A DNA stretch of 64,000 nt from Nocardioidaceae bacterium (GCA_018672315.1 CP076053.1:1-64000), one strand, 5' to 3'; shown: positions 16,600 to 29,846, counted from the stretch's first letter. The notes: a model not told the origin generated them from the letters alone. Program-made: numbers and translations.

Positions 16600-17441
16600 T
16601 CCCCCAGTCCGCGGACGGAGGCCGCCACCTGCTGGAACCGCTCGGTCAGCGACACCACGCTCGGACCTGCGGTGAGGATCTCGCGCGAGCTCGTCGGCAC
16701 CACCCGTCCGGTCACGCCGGCGAAGATGCGGCGCAGGTCCTCCACGGTGCCGCCCTGGGCGCCGAACCCCGGCGCCAGCAGCGGACCGCCGATGTCGAGG
16801 TCCTCGTCGGTCTTCCCGACGGTCGCTCCGACGACGGCGCCGACCGACCCGAGGGCGGCGTCGGCGTAGCGGTCGGCGTTCTCCGCCGCCACCCCCGCCA
16901 GCACCCCGCCGGCCACGGTCAGGCCATCACTCGTGCGGGCGTGCTGCACCGAGGGTGCCTCCGGATTGCTCGTCAGGGCCAGCACGAAGACGCCGCGTCC
17001 GTGGGCGTGCGCGACGTCGAGGAACGGCCGCACCGACCCGAAGCCGAGGTAGGGGCTCACCGTCACCGCGTCGACAGGCGCCGCGGCGTCGGGGTGCAGG
17101 AACGCCTCCGCGTACGCCTGCGCCGTCGAGCCGATGTCTCCGCGCTTGACGTCGAGCAGCACCAGCGCGCCGGCCTGCTGGCTGTCGCGGATCGTGCGCT
17201 CCAGCACCGCGACCCCGGCGGCGCCGAAGCGCTCGAAGAACGCCGACTGCGGCTTGATCACCGCCGCGTGCGGGGCAAGAGCCTCCACGCACGTCGAGGC
17301 AAAGGTCTCCAGCCCGCCGACGTCGTCGTGCAGCCCCCACGCGTCCAGCAGGGCGGCGTGCGGGTCGATGCCCACGCACAGCGGTCCGCGCGCGTCCATC
17401 GCCTCGCGCAGCCGGACACCGAAGGTGGAGCGGCGGGTCAC
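16596..17441 (-). CDS. pyrF: Orotidine 5'-phosphate decarboxylase
   Basis: It catalyses the last step of UMP synthesis. The 281-residue protein belongs to the longer pyrF subfamily usual in actinobacteria. Visible features are LCVGIDPHAALLDAWG, the IKPQSAFFERFG motif, the catalytic LLDVKRGDIGSTAQAYAEAFL (Lys and Asp network), and the phosphate loop LLAPGFGAQGG. The GTG at 17441 overlaps the pyrD stop by 4 nt (GTGA). It is the last enzyme of the pyr chain; the overlapping lipoprotein gene follows. Confidence 0.96.
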   Translation of the reverse strand: MTRRSTFGVRLREAMDARGPLCVGIDPHAALLDAWGLHDDVGGLETFASTCVEALAPHAAVIKPQSAFFERFGAAGVAVLERTIRDSQQAGALVLLDVKRGDIGSTAQAYAEAFLHPDAAAPVDAVTVSPYLGFGSVRPFLDVAHAHGRGVFVLALTSNPEAPSVQHARTSDGLTVAGGVLAGVAAENADRYADAALGSVGAVVGATVGKTDEDLDIGGPLLAPGFGAQGGTVEDLRRIFAGVTGRVVPTSSREILTAGPSVVSLTERFQQVAASVRGLGE

Positions 17442-18510
17442 CGGCGTACCCCCGTCTTCGCGACCAGGCCCGCGTTGACCGACCGCGGCCAGGTCGGGCC
17501 CCGGTAGATGAAGGCGGTGTAGGCCTGCAGCAGCGTGGCACCCGCCTCGAGCCGCGAGCGCGCGCTCTCGACCGAGTCGATGCCGCCGACGCCGACGATC
17601 GTCATCTCGGGTCCCACCTGGTCGCGCAGGACGCGGACGACCTCCTCGGCCCGTCCCCGCAGCGGCCGCCCCGAGAGGCCGCCCGCCCCGGCGGCCTCGA
17701 CCTCGGCGTGCGGCGTCGTCAGGCCCGTGCGCCCGATCGTCGTGTTCGTCGCCACGACCCCGTCGAGCCCGAGCGCGACCGCGAGGTCGCCCACCGCGCG
17801 CACGTCGTCGTCGGCGAGGTCGGGCGCGATCTTGACGCACAGCGGCACGCGCCGCTCCTGGTGCTCGGTGGCCTCGTCCGCGCGGCGGCGCACGGCCGAG
17901 AGCAGCGGCTCGAGCTTCTCCACCGCCTGCAGGTCCCGCAGCCCGGGGGTGTTGGGCGAGGACACGTTGACCACCAGGTAGTCCGCGTACGGCGCCAGCA
18001 GCCCGGTCGACTTCTCGTAGTCGGCGACCGCGGCCTCCTCCGGCACGACCTTCGTCTTGCCGATGTTGACGCCCAGCGGCACCGGGAAGCTGCGCCCGCC
18101 CTGCGCGTTCGCAGCGTTCCCGGCGCCCACGCGCCGTGCCAGCCGCCGCGCGACGGCCTCGGCACCCGCGTTGTTGAACCCCATGCGGTTCACGACCGCC
18201 TCGTCGCGCACGAGCCGCGCGAGGCGCGGGGTGGCGTTGCCCGCCTGGGGCTCGCCGGTGACCGTGCCGACCTCCACGAAGCCGAAGCCGAGGGCCGCGA
18301 GCCCGTCGATCGCAGCGGCGTCCTTGTCGAAGCCGGCGGCCACCCCCAGCACCTCGGGGAAGTCGATGCCCATCGCGCGGACCGCCGTGCGCCGCGGTGC
18401 CACCACGGGTGCGACCGCGCCCGCGGCCTTGATCCCCGCGAACCCCAGGTGGTGGGCGCGCTCGGGGTCCAGGCGCGAGAGCACGCCGGAGAACAGCAGG
18501 TCGTACGCCC

Positions 18511-18514
<4 letters not shown>
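17438..18514 (-). CDS. pyrD: Dihydroorotate dehydrogenase (quinone), class 2
   Basis: This FMN enzyme oxidises dihydroorotate to orotate, passing electrons to membrane quinone. It is 358 residues from the GTG at 18514 ([24 protein letters not shown]), whose N-terminal helices mark the membrane-associated class 2. FMN and substrate motifs include [45 protein letters not shown] with the catalytic serine, and GVGGI near the end. The start overlaps the carB stop by 4 nt (GTGA). Confidence 0.96.
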
Positions 18515-21906
<3,392 letters not shown>

Positions 21907-21907
21907 G

Positions 21908-23104
21908 TCAGGCCTCCTCGGACCGGTCGGCCGACGTCGCGGACCCGGCCATGAGCTCGTTGAAGCGGTCGAACAGGTACGCCGCGTCGTGCGGGCCGGC
22001 CGCTGCCTCGGGGTGGTACTGCACGCTGAAGCCCTTCAGGCGACCCTCGGCGTCCCGCAGCTCGAGCCCCTCGACCACGTCGTCGTTGAGGCAGACGTGG
22101 CTGACGGTCGCCTCGCCGTACGGGGTGCTCGTCGCCCCCTCCAGGGGCGCGTCGACGGCGAACCCGTGATTGTGGGCGGTGACCTCGACCTTGCCGGTGG
22201 TGCGGTCCATGACCGGCTGATTGATGCCCCGGTGGCCGTAGACCAGCTTGTAGGTGCCAAACCCGAGCGCCCGGCCGAAGAGCTGGTTGCCGAAGCAGAT
22301 GCCGAAGTACGGCAGCCCGCGCCCCAGGGCCGCCTGCAGCAGCTCGACCTGCGCCGTCGTCGCGGCGGGGTCGCCGGGCCCGTTGGAGAAGAACAGGCCG
22401 TCGGGGCCGGCGTCGCCGACCGCGAGCACGTCCTCGATCGAGGCGGTCGCGGGGAGCACGTGCACCTCGCAGCCACGGTCGGCCATCATCTGTGGCGTCA
22501 TCGCCTTCAGCCCGAGGTCGACCACGGCGACCGTGAAGCGCTTCCGACCCACGGCGGTCACGACGTACGCCCCGGAGACGGTGACCTCGCCGGCCAGCTC
22601 GGTGCCCGTCATCTCGCCGGACTCCAGCACCTTGGCCAGCAGGGCCTCGGGCTCGGTCGTGACGGTGGAGATGCCGCAGCGCATCGCGCCGCGCTCACGG
22701 AGGTGTCGCGTCAGCGCCCGGGTGTCGACGCCGGAGATCCCGACGACCTCCTCATCACGGAGCCGCTCGTCCAGGCTCCGCGTCGCCCGCCAGGAGGACA
22801 CGCGCCGGGCGGGGTCGCGCACGACGTAGCCGGAGACCCAGAAGCGGCGGGACTCGTCGTCCTCGTCGTTCACCCCGGTGTTGCCGATGTGCGGCGCGGT
22901 CTGCACGACGACCTGGCGGTGGTAGCTGGGGTCGGTCAGCGTCTCCTGGTAGCCGGTCATGCCGGTGGAGAAGACGGCCTCGCCGAAGGTCTCGCCCTGG
23001 GCGCCGTAGGAGAGCCCGTGGAAGGCACGCCCGTCCTCGAGCACGAGCAGGGCGGGGGTGGCGGGCGAGGGCACCGGCGGCTCGGCGGCGGGTGCGGCGG
23101 TCAT
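21908..23104 (-). CDS. carA: Carbamoyl-phosphate synthase, small (glutamine-hydrolysing) chain
   Basis: It hydrolyses glutamine to supply ammonia to CarB. The protein is 398 residues from the ATG at 23104, which has AAGGAG 5 nt upstream and overlaps the stop of the PH-like gene (ATGA). The N-terminal domain starts [16 protein letters not shown] and includes [14 protein letters not shown]. The class I glutaminase domain has GPGDPAA, the nucleophile elbow [15 protein letters not shown] (Cys) and the His-Glu pair in [15 protein letters not shown]. The frame is open upstream to 23503, which is shadow of the neighbour. Confidence 0.97.
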   Translation of the reverse strand: MTAAPAAEPPVPSPATPALLVLEDGRAFHGLSYGAQGETFGEAVFSTGMTGYQETLTDPSYHRQVVVQTAPHIGNTGVNDEDDESRRFWVSGYVVRDPARRVSSWRATRSLDERLRDEEVVGISGVDTRALTRHLRERGAMRCGISTVTTEPEALLAKVLESGEMTGTELAGEVTVSGAYVVTAVGRKRFTVAVVDLGLKAMTPQMMADRGCEVHVLPATASIEDVLAVGDAGPDGLFFSNGPGDPAATTAQVELLQAALGRGLPYFGICFGNQLFGRALGFGTYKLVYGHRGINQPVMDRTTGKVEVTAHNHGFAVDAPLEGATSTPYGEATVSHVCLNDDVVEGLELRDAEGRLKGFSVQYHPEAAAGPHDAAYLFDRFNELMAGSATSADRSEEA

Positions 23105-23556
23105 GCGTTCTCCTTGGCGATCTTCGACAGCGCACGGACCCAGGGCTGGGCGCCCCGGTCGGCGGTCTTTTTCGTCGAGCCCGCAGCGGGCTTGACCGGG
23201 CTGAGCTCGAAGCGGGTGGTCAGGTGGTGCTCGCCGTGCTGCCAGCGCACGGCGAAGCGGTGGGCCTGCGGGCTGTCGGACCGGTGCCCGACCGCGCCGC
23301 GCACGGACGCGGCGGGGATGCGGAAGGCGCCCGCGAGGCGTACGACGTCCAGCGCCTCGGCCGACAGGTTGAGCCGGCACGAGCCCGCCCCGCCCAGTCC
23401 GTGGTCGGCCACCCGGGCGGTGGCGTCGGAGGCGAGCTCGGTGCCGAGGTAGCGAGCCCCGGCCGACAGCTTCGGCTCGGGCAGGTCGGCCACCTTCGGG
23501 CATTCCGCGAGCGGCGGCAGACCGTGGCGGTCGCGGCGCCAGGGCAGGGGCGTCAT
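23101..23556 (-). CDS. PH-like domain protein of the pyrimidine operon
   Basis: This 151-residue protein belongs to the PH-like family that actinobacteria keep between pyrC and carA (Rv1382 occupies this place in M. tuberculosis). Family landmarks are [43 protein letters not shown] and [16 protein letters not shown]. Most relatives begin with a membrane helix, but here the N-terminus ([18 protein letters not shown]) is polar and short, so the anchor appears missing. It overlaps pyrC and carA by 4 nt on each side, giving strict co-translation. Its role in pyrimidine synthesis is unknown. Confidence 0.75.
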   Translation of the reverse strand: MTPLPWRRDRHGLPPLAECPKVADLPEPKLSAGARYLGTELASDATARVADHGLGGAGSCRLNLSAEALDVVRLAGAFRIPAASVRGAVGHRSDSPQAHRFAVRWQHGEHHLTTRFELSPVKPAAGSTKKTADRGAQPWVRALSKIAKENA

Positions 23557-24893
23557 GCCGGACCGTCCTGGGTGACCAGCTCGCCGTCGAGCACCGTCGC
23601 GGTGCCGCGCAGGAAGGTCGCGACGACGCGGCCGGGCAGCTCGCGTCCGGCGTACGGGGTGTTGCTCGACATCGAGGTCATCGTGGCGCCGTCGACGACG
23701 CGGGAGTACTCCGGGTCGTACAGCACGACGTTGGCCGGCTCGCCGGCCTCGATCGGGCGTCCGTGGCCGGCCAGACGGCCGATGCGCGCGGGGGTCGCCG
23801 ACATGCGCTCGGCCACGCCGGCCCAGTCGAGCAGGCCGGTGTCGACCATCGTGGCCTGCACGACGCTCAGGGCGGTCTCGAGCCCGATCATGCCGAAGGC
23901 CGCGGCCTGCCACTCGCAGTCCTTGTCCTCGCGCGGGTGGGGTGCGTGGTCGGTGGCGACGACGTCGATGGTGCCGTCGGCGAGTCCGGCGCGCAGCGCC
24001 TCGACGTCGCGCTGCGTACGCAGGGGCGGGTTGACCTTGTAGATCGGGTCGTAGGTCTCGGCGAGCTCGTCGGTGAGCAGCAGGTGGTGGGGGCAGGCCT
24101 CGGCGGTGACGTCCCAACCCTGCTCCTTGGCCCACCGGATGATCTGCACCGACCCGGCGGTGGAGACGTGGCAGACGTGCAGGCGCGACCCGACGTGGGC
24201 GGCGAGCAGGCAGTCACGCGCGATGATCGCCTCCTCGGCGACGGCCGGCCAGCCGCGCAGGCCGAGCCTGCCGGACACGACGCCCTCGTTCATCTGGGCG
24301 TCCTCGGTCAGCCGCGGCTCCTGGGCGTGCTGGGCGACGACGCCGTCGAAGGCCTTGACGTACTCCAGCGCCCGACGCATCAGCACGGGGTCGTGGACGC
24401 ACTTGCCGTCGTCGGAGAAGACGCGTACGCGCGCCGCGGAGTCGGCCATCGCGCCGAGCTCGGCGAGTCGCTCTCCCCCGAGACCGACGGTGACCGCCCC
24501 TACCGGCTGCACGTCGACCAGCCCGGCCTCGCGGCCCAGGCGGTGCACCTGCTCCACGACGCCGGCGGTGTCCGCGACGGGCTCGGTGTTGGCCATGGCG
24601 TGCACGGCGGTGAAGCCGCCCATCGCGGCCGCGGCCGATCCGGTGGCGACGGTCTCGGCGTCCTCGCGGCCCGGCTCGCGCAGGTGGGTGTGCAGGTCGA
24701 CGAGGCCCGGCAGGGCGATGAGACCCGAGGCGTCGATCTCGACCACCTCGTCGTGGACGCCCTCCTCAGGTCGCACGTTCCGTCCCCAGATCCGGCCGTC
24801 CGCCAGCACCAGGTCGGTCGGTTCGCCGCCGAGGGGGCGTACGCCGCGGATCCAGTAGGCGGTGCCCCTGCTCGTGCCGTTCACGCTGCTCAT
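23553..24893 (-). CDS. pyrC: Dihydroorotase
   Basis: It cyclises carbamoyl aspartate to dihydroorotate. The 446-residue protein is a class I (amidohydrolase-type) enzyme. Metal ligands are visible in [15 protein letters not shown] (HxH and the Arg), and later in the histidines of VAQHAQEP and [11 protein letters not shown], and the aspartate in [14 protein letters not shown]. The ATG at 24893 overlaps the pyrB stop (ATGA). A longer open frame upstream to 25235 is not coding. Confidence 0.96.
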   Translation of the reverse strand: MSSVNGTSRGTAYWIRGVRPLGGEPTDLVLADGRIWGRNVRPEEGVHDEVVEIDASGLIALPGLVDLHTHLREPGREDAETVATGSAAAAMGGFTAVHAMANTEPVADTAGVVEQVHRLGREAGLVDVQPVGAVTVGLGGERLAELGAMADSAARVRVFSDDGKCVHDPVLMRRALEYVKAFDGVVAQHAQEPRLTEDAQMNEGVVSGRLGLRGWPAVAEEAIIARDCLLAAHVGSRLHVCHVSTAGSVQIIRWAKEQGWDVTAEACPHHLLLTDELAETYDPIYKVNPPLRTQRDVEALRAGLADGTIDVVATDHAPHPREDKDCEWQAAAFGMIGLETALSVVQATMVDTGLLDWAGVAERMSATPARIGRLAGHGRPIEAGEPANVVLYDPEYSRVVDGATMTSMSSNTPYAGRELPGRVVATFLRGTATVLDGELVTQDGPA

Positions 24894-25852
24894 TCGGGGC
24901 CTCCTACGGCGGACTCGCTGCCACCGAGCAGCAGGTACAGGACGGACATGCGCACGGCCACCCCGTTGGTGACCTGCTCGACGATGACCGAGCGGGGAGC
25001 GTCGGCGACCTCGGCGGTGATCTCCATGCCGCGCACCATCGGGCCGGGGTGCATCACGATCGCGTGGTCCGGGAGCATCGCCATGCGACGGGCGTCGAGC
25101 CCGTATCGGCGGCTGTACTCCCTCACGGTCGGGAAGAACGCGGCATTCATGCGCTCGCGCTGGACCCGCAGCATCATCACCGCGTCGGCGTCCGGCAGCA
25201 CGGCGTCGAGGTCGTAGGACACGTCGACGCCCCACGTCTCCACGCCGTAGGGAAGCAGCGTCGGCGGTGCGACGAAGGTGACGTGCGCGCCGAGGGTCTG
25301 CAGCAGCAGGGCGTTGGAGCGGGCGACGCGGGAGTGCAGCACGTCACCGCAGAGCACCACGCGCTTGCCGACCATCGCGTCGTCGTCGCCTGGGTCGGCC
25401 GCGAGGTGCCGCCACATCGTGAAGGCGTCGAGCAGGCCCTGGGTCGGGTGCTCGTGGGTGCCGTCTCCGGCGTTGACCACCGAGCCCCGGATCCAGCCGG
25501 CGTGGGCGAGCAGGTGCGGGGCACCCGATCCCGGGTGGCGTACGACGACCGCGTCGGCCCCCATCGCCTCGAGCGTCATCGCGGTGTCCTTCAGCGACTC
25601 CCCCTTGCTGAGGCTGGAGCCCTTGGCGGAGAAGTTGATGACGTCGGCGCTCAGTCGCTTGGCGGCCGCCTCGAAGGAGGTGCGGGTGCGGGTGGAGTCC
25701 TCGAAGAAGAGGTTGACCACGGTGCGGCCGCGCAGCGCCGGCAGCTTCTTGATGGGCCGATCGGCGAGGCTGCGCAGCTCCTCGGCGGTGCGCAGCACAC
25801 GCATGGCGTCGGCCCGGGTGAGGTCGGCGGCACTCAGCAGGTGCGACCTCAC
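24890..25852 (-). CDS. pyrB: Aspartate carbamoyltransferase, catalytic chain
   Basis: It condenses carbamoyl phosphate with aspartate, the committed step of pyrimidine synthesis. The 320-residue protein has the carbamoyl-phosphate motif [19 protein letters not shown] near 50, the [16 protein letters not shown] loop with the Ser and Lys that reach the neighbouring active site, [13 protein letters not shown], and the aspartate-binding [11 protein letters not shown]. No regulatory pyrI gene lies nearby, as usual in Gram-positives. Its start overlaps the pyrR stop by 4 nt. Confidence 0.97.
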   Translation of the reverse strand: MRSHLLSAADLTRADAMRVLRTAEELRSLADRPIKKLPALRGRTVVNLFFEDSTRTRTSFEAAAKRLSADVINFSAKGSSLSKGESLKDTAMTLEAMGADAVVVRHPGSGAPHLLAHAGWIRGSVVNAGDGTHEHPTQGLLDAFTMWRHLAADPGDDDAMVGKRVVLCGDVLHSRVARSNALLLQTLGAHVTFVAPPTLLPYGVETWGVDVSYDLDAVLPDADAVMMLRVQRERMNAAFFPTVREYSRRYGLDARRMAMLPDHAIVMHPGPMVRGMEITAEVADAPRSVIVEQVTNGVAVRMSVLYLLLGGSESAVGGPE

Positions 25853-26421
25853 GACGTCGCCCCTGTCGCCGACCCGATCGCCACCGAGTCGGTGTCGACG
25901 TCGTCGGCGTGCGCGAGACGTACGGCGACCTTCTCACTGGTCGAGGTCGGCAGGTTCTTGCCCACGTAGTCCGCCCGGATCGGCAGCTCCCGGTGACCCC
26001 GGTCGACCAGCACCGCGAGCTGCACCGCCTGCGGCCTGCCGATGTCGTTGAGGGCGTCGAGCGCGCTGCGGATCGTTCGCCCGCTCATCAGGACGTCGTC
26101 GACCAGCACGACCACCTTGCCCTCGACGCCGTCTCCGGGGATGTCGGTCGGCATCAGCGCGCGCGCCGGCTTCAGGCGCAGGTCGTCGCGGTACATCGTC
26201 ACGTCCAGGGAGCCGACGGGCACCTCGGTGCCCTCGACCTCGCCGATGCGGTCGGCGATGCGCCGCGCGAGGTGCACCCCGCGGGTCGGGATGCCGAGGA
26301 GCACGAGCTGCGCGGCGCCGCGGTTGCGCTCGAGGATCTCGTGCGCCACGCGGGTCAGGGCGCGGGCGATGTCGCGCTCGTCGAGGACGGTGCGGCCGGA
26401 CGGCCGGGCTGCTTCGCTCAA
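25849..26421 (-). CDS. pyrR: Bifunctional pyr operon regulator / uracil phosphoribosyltransferase
   Basis: PyrR binds UMP/UTP and a specific RNA loop to lower pyr expression; it also has some uracil phosphoribosyltransferase activity. The 190-residue protein starts at a TTG (26421) with AAGGAGG about 10 nt upstream. Family features are [28 protein letters not shown], and the PRPP loop [21 protein letters not shown], then [23 protein letters not shown]. It is the first gene of the pyr operon, and its own leader has the recognisable PyrR-binding element. Confidence 0.97.
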   Translation of the reverse strand: MSEAARPSGRTVLDERDIARALTRVAHEILERNRGAAQLVLLGIPTRGVHLARRIADRIGEVEGTEVPVGSLDVTMYRDDLRLKPARALMPTDIPGDGVEGKVVVLVDDVLMSGRTIRSALDALNDIGRPQAVQLAVLVDRGHRELPIRADYVGKNLPTSTSEKVAVRLAHADDVDTDSVAIGSATGATS

Positions 26422-26440
26422 CGCTGCGAGACCTCCTTCT

Positions 26441-26468
26441 CCGCCTCACGGGACGGCTCGTTAAAGGA
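26441..26468 (-). promoter_or_regulatory. PyrR-binding RNA element in the pyr operon leader
   Basis: The minus strand reads ATCCTTTAACGAGCCGTCCC followed by GTGAGGCGG and the pyrR ribosome site AAGGAGG. The loop GUCCCGUGAGGC matches the PyrR-binding consensus, and the whole layout matches the mycobacterial leader in which PyrR represses translation. Repression by covering the pyrR ribosome site is the likely mode here. Confidence 0.8.
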
Positions 26469-26538
26469 TGTCGTGGTGCTCTGGTGGTGCTCTGGTGCTG
26501 CTGCGTGCTGGACAGGGACGCTATCAGCGGCCGCCGCT

Positions 26539-26588
26539 GCGACACACCGGCGTGGTGTGTCCCCTGCACCACACGCCCGGTGTGTCGC
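26539..26588. repeat. Imperfect 50-bp palindrome between pyrR and a divergent MFS gene
   Basis: gcgacacaccgg (26539-26550) is the perfect complement of ccggtgtgtcgc (26577-26588). The symmetry continues inward with cgtg and ggtg blocks offset by single bases. It sits where the pyrR promoter should be: a candidate -10, TAGCGT, is at 26518-26523 on the minus strand. It could be an operator for either gene. Confidence 0.6.
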
Positions 26589-26616
26589 CGACACCGGCGG
26601 GTGCGAGAGTGCTCCG

Positions 26617-27768
26617 GTGAGCAGACGCGCGGCGACAGCATCGGTGCTCGCCCTGCTGATGGCGACCGGGTGGGCGGCCAACCACGTCTCGGCGCTGTTC
26701 CCGCTCTACGTCGAGACCCGGGGGCTCTCGACGATGGCGATCGACTCCGCCTTCGGTGTGTACGCGCTCGGTCTCCTGCCCGGGCTGCTCGCGGGCGGCA
26801 GCGTCTCGGACCGGATCGGCCGACCGCGCATCGTCCTGCCAGGAGCCTGTCTGGCCGTCCTCGGAACGGTCGTGCTCGCCCTCGACGCCGGCGCGCTCAG
26901 CCTCGTGGCGGGACGCTTCGTGGTGGGGCTGGGTGCGGGCCTGACCTTCGCGGCCGGCACGGCCTGGGCGACCGATCTCGCCGCACGCACCGGCGCCGTG
27001 CTGGCCGGCGTCTTCCTCTCCGCGGGCTTCGCGGTCGGCCCCCTCGTCTCCGGGGCGCTCGGCCGGTGGGCTCCCGGTCCGCTCCTCGTGCCCTTCGTGC
27101 TCTCCGTCGTGCTGTCCGTTGCGGCGATCCTCGCGGCGACGCGTTGGGCGATCCCGTCGAGCGAGCGACCCGACCGGACGGGCGCCCCGCCGCTTACGGG
27201 TCCGCACCAGTCCGTGGGGCTCGCCGCCTCCTGGGCGCTGCCCGTCGGAGCCCTGGTCTTCGCCTCGGTCTCGGTGCCGCTCATCACCGTGCCCACCCGG
27301 TTGGAGGGAGACGTCGGCGGGCCGCTCCTGGTCGGGGTCGGGTCGATCCTGTCGCTCGGCTTCGGGTCGGCGATCCAGCAGGTCGCCCGCGTCCGGGGAT
27401 GGGGACCGCGGACGGGCGTCGTCGGCGCCGCCGCGAGCCTCCTGGGCTTCCTGCTGCTCGCGGCCGCCGGGGAGGGCGTGGGCCTGCCGATCTTCGTGCT
27501 CACCTGCCTGCTGCTCGGGACCGCGTACGGTCTCTGCCTGCGTGAGGGCCTCCTCGACGTGCAGGCCCTGTGCCCACCCGGACGGCGCGGTGCCCTGACC
27601 GGCGTCTTCTACGTGACGACCTACCTCGGGTTCGCGCTGCCGTTGCTGCTCACGGTCCTCGAGCCGGCCCTGGGCGTACGCGTGCCCCTGCTGGTCGTCG
27701 CGGCCGCTGCGGCCACGGTCGGACTCAGTCGGGCGTCGCGCCTGAGCCGGGGCCACCCGGCCCGGTAG
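26617..27768 (+). CDS. MFS transporter
   Basis: This 383-residue protein has about 12 hydrophobic segments. The MFS motif A is visible as GGSVSDRIGRPRIVLPG between TM2 and TM3, and motif C-like FLSAGFAVGPLVSGALG in TM5, which points to efflux. The substrate is unknown. The GTG at 26617 gives an N-terminus (VSRRAATASVLALLMATGWAANHVSALF) that leads straight into TM1; the frame stays open far upstream but over the pyr leader. It is transcribed divergently from pyrR, and its 3' end overlaps the next gene tail to tail by 44 nt. Confidence 0.88.
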   Translation: MSRRAATASVLALLMATGWAANHVSALFPLYVETRGLSTMAIDSAFGVYALGLLPGLLAGGSVSDRIGRPRIVLPGACLAVLGTVVLALDAGALSLVAGRFVVGLGAGLTFAAGTAWATDLAARTGAVLAGVFLSAGFAVGPLVSGALGRWAPGPLLVPFVLSVVLSVAAILAATRWAIPSSERPDRTGAPPLTGPHQSVGLAASWALPVGALVFASVSVPLITVPTRLEGDVGGPLLVGVGSILSLGFGSAIQQVARVRGWGPRTGVVGAAASLLGFLLLAAAGEGVGLPIFVLTCLLLGTAYGLCLREGLLDVQALCPPGRRGALTGVFYVTTYLGFALPLLLTVLEPALGVRVPLLVVAAAAATVGLSRASRLSRGHPAR

Positions 27769-28276
27769 CCGCGGTGCTCACCCGGGCCGTGATCTCCTCG
27801 TGCAGCGAGATGGGGCCGACGGCGCAGGCGGCCACCGGGATGTTCACCGGCGCACCGATCGCGCGCTCGTTCCACCGCACGACGGCGCGGGACCACCACG
27901 GTCGACGCCGCAGCACGGCGTCGCGGTCTGCGACCTGCAGCTGCACGATGTCGCTGCCGGGCAGCCGACGGACGCCGACCCCGGTGACCTCGTCCCACGG
28001 CAGCTCGCCGACGCCGGCGACGGAGGCGTGGTCGTGCAGGGCCTCGCTCGTCAGGACGAGCGCCGGCTCGCCCCGTCGGGCGGCGCTACTGAGGCGTCCC
28101 ACCGCGGCGCCGGTGCCGGTCAGCGCCAGGACGGCCGCCACCTGTCCGGGCCGGCCGCCGACGCGGCCCCACAGCAGGTGACCGGCGGCGGCTGCCCCGA
28201 CGCCCCCGAGGAGCCCGGCGAGCGCCCGTTCGCGCAGGGGTGACCGCGCCACCACCAGCGGACCGTCGTCGCCCAT
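27725..28276 (-). CDS. PH-like membrane protein (STM3941-like)
   Basis: This 183-residue protein has two weak hydrophobic segments near the N-terminus (ALAGLLGGVGAAAAGHLLWG; QVAAVLALTGTGAAVG), followed by a PH-like soluble domain. The pattern LVLTSEALHDHASVAGVGELPWDEVTGVGVRR, then IVQLQVADRDAVL and a final APVNIPVAACAVGPISLHEEI, resembles the STM3941 family of uncharacterised bacterial proteins. The ATG at 28276 has GGAGGGGGAG upstream. It overlaps the MFS gene tail to tail by 44 nt. Confidence 0.68.
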   Translation of the reverse strand: MGDDGPLVVARSPLRERALAGLLGGVGAAAAGHLLWGRVGGRPGQVAAVLALTGTGAAVGRLSSAARRGEPALVLTSEALHDHASVAGVGELPWDEVTGVGVRRLPGSDIVQLQVADRDAVLRRRPWWSRAVVRWNERAIGAPVNIPVAACAVGPISLHEEITARVSTAATGPGGPGSGATPD

Positions 28277-28299
28277 GCTGCTCCCCCTCCGTACGCCTG

Positions 28300-28339
28300 C
28301 TGCGACCACCTGCGACCACCTGCGACAACCTGCGATCAG
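28300..28339. repeat. 10-bp tandem repeat, four copies
   Basis: ctgcgaccac occurs twice, followed by the variants ctgcgacaac and ctgcgatcag, just upstream of the STM3941-like gene and past the end of the oxidoreductase gene. Its role is unknown. Confidence 0.75.
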
Positions 28340-28345
28340 GCGCTG

Positions 28346-29722
28346 TCAGGCGCGCAGGTCCTTGACCGCGTTCTCCACGGCGCGGTGCAGGGCGGGGAAG
28401 GCGTACATCATGCTCAGCAGCCTCTCCACCGGCACCTCCGCGTGCACCGCGACGGTCAGCATCGCCACGATCTCACCCGCGGCGGGGCCGACGACGGTGC
28501 CGCCGACGAGCACACCGCGGTCGGCGTCCTCGACCAGCTTCACCAGGCCACTGGCCCCCGCGATCCAGCCGCGGGTGGAGGCACCGAGGTCGTAGGAGCC
28601 GACGTTGACGGTCAGCCCGGCGTCGCGCGCGGCCTGCTCGGTCATGCCGACGCCTGCGACCTCGGGGTCGGTGTAGGTCACGTGCGGCACGGCGCGGTAG
28701 TCGCCGGTGGGCCCGTCCTCGCCCTGCAGGTCGGGCACGACGATGGCGGACTGGTACATCGACACGTGCGTGTACGCGCCCTTGCCCGTGACGTCGCCCA
28801 CCGCCCACAGGCCCTCGGCGCCGACCACGCGGCACCGCTCGTCGACGTCCAGCCGGTGCGCCTCGGGGTCGACGCCGACGGTCTCCAGGCCGAGTCCCTG
28901 CAGCTGGGTGATGCGGCCGGCGGCCACGAGCAGCTTGTCAGCGGTGAGCTCCTGGGTCTGGCCCCCGGAGGTCGTCGTGACGGTGAAGGAGCCGTCGGCG
29001 TGGTCGACGCGCTCGATCTGCACGCCGTCGAGCACCTGGACGCCCTGCTCGGCGAGCACGCCGGCGAGCGCCTGCGACGCCTCGGGCTCGTCGGGTCCGA
29101 GGATGCGGTCGCCGCCCTCGAGCAGCGTGACGCGACAGCCGAAGCCGGCGAACGCCTGGGCCATCTCGACCCCGATCGGGCCCCCGCCGACCACGATCAG
29201 GCTCGCGGGCACCTCGGTGACCTTGACGACCTCCTGATTGGTCCAGAAGGGCGTGTCGGCCAGGCCCGGGATCGACGGCGTCGCCGGCTGCGTGCCGACG
29301 TTGAGCACGACACCGACCCGCGCGGCGTACGTGGTGCCGTCGACCTCGACCTGCTTCGGTCCGGTGAGCCGGGCCTCGCCGCGCACGAAGGTGATGCCGG
29401 CGCCGGTCAGCCGCTCGACCGCGGAGGCGTCGTCCCAGTCCGTGGTGGCCTCGTCGCGGATGCGGGTGGCCACCGGCGTGAAGTCGGGGTGCACGTCGGC
29501 ACTGCCGGCGACCCCCTGGATGCTGCCGGCCGTCTGCAGCCGGTGCGCCGCCTCGAGCATCATCTTGCTGGGGATGCAGCCGTAGTAGGGACACTCGCCC
29601 CCGACCAGGCGCCGGTCGATGCCGACCACCTCGAGGCCGGCCTCGGCCGCCCCGCTCGCCACTGCCTCACCGCCGGGCCCCAGGCCCACGACGACGACGT
29701 CCACCTCGTGTGTCTCGCTCAT
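28346..29722 (-). CDS. Pyridine nucleotide-disulfide oxidoreductase family flavoprotein
   Basis: This FAD enzyme of 458 residues is related to dihydrolipoamide dehydrogenase and mycothione/mercuric reductases. The FAD loop VVVGLGPGGEAVASGAAE is followed by the redox-active disulfide in GGECPYYGCIPSK. The NAD(P)-binding motif is VVGGGPIGVEMAQAF, and the second FAD motif is GLWAVGDVTG. The C-terminal dimer domain lacks the usual HAHPT ending; it closes with MMYAFPALHRAVENAVKDL, so the true substrate is open. The start at 29722 is the first ATG at the FAD fold. A LexA-type box lies 125 bp upstream. Confidence 0.88.
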   Translation of the reverse strand: MSETHEVDVVVVGLGPGGEAVASGAAEAGLEVVGIDRRLVGGECPYYGCIPSKMMLEAAHRLQTAGSIQGVAGSADVHPDFTPVATRIRDEATTDWDDASAVERLTGAGITFVRGEARLTGPKQVEVDGTTYAARVGVVLNVGTQPATPSIPGLADTPFWTNQEVVKVTEVPASLIVVGGGPIGVEMAQAFAGFGCRVTLLEGGDRILGPDEPEASQALAGVLAEQGVQVLDGVQIERVDHADGSFTVTTTSGGQTQELTADKLLVAAGRITQLQGLGLETVGVDPEAHRLDVDERCRVVGAEGLWAVGDVTGKGAYTHVSMYQSAIVVPDLQGEDGPTGDYRAVPHVTYTDPEVAGVGMTEQAARDAGLTVNVGSYDLGASTRGWIAGASGLVKLVEDADRGVLVGGTVVGPAAGEIVAMLTVAVHAEVPVERLLSMMYAFPALHRAVENAVKDLRA

Positions 29723-29846
29723 GGGTCGTTCCTGCCCCGTGAGGGTGTCTCGATCACCCGATGGCGCCTCCGGATCGATGCGTGTCGCGACACGCGCGGC
29801 GCGTCGCGCGATCGATGCCGCGACCGGCGGCCGGCACGTTGTATCG

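Noticed and set aside
28346-29722. Naming the flavoprotein as dihydrolipoamide dehydrogenase or mycothione reductase
   Set aside because: The redox motif is CPYYGC and the C-terminus lacks the His-Glu dyad context of Lpd, so only the superfamily is safe.
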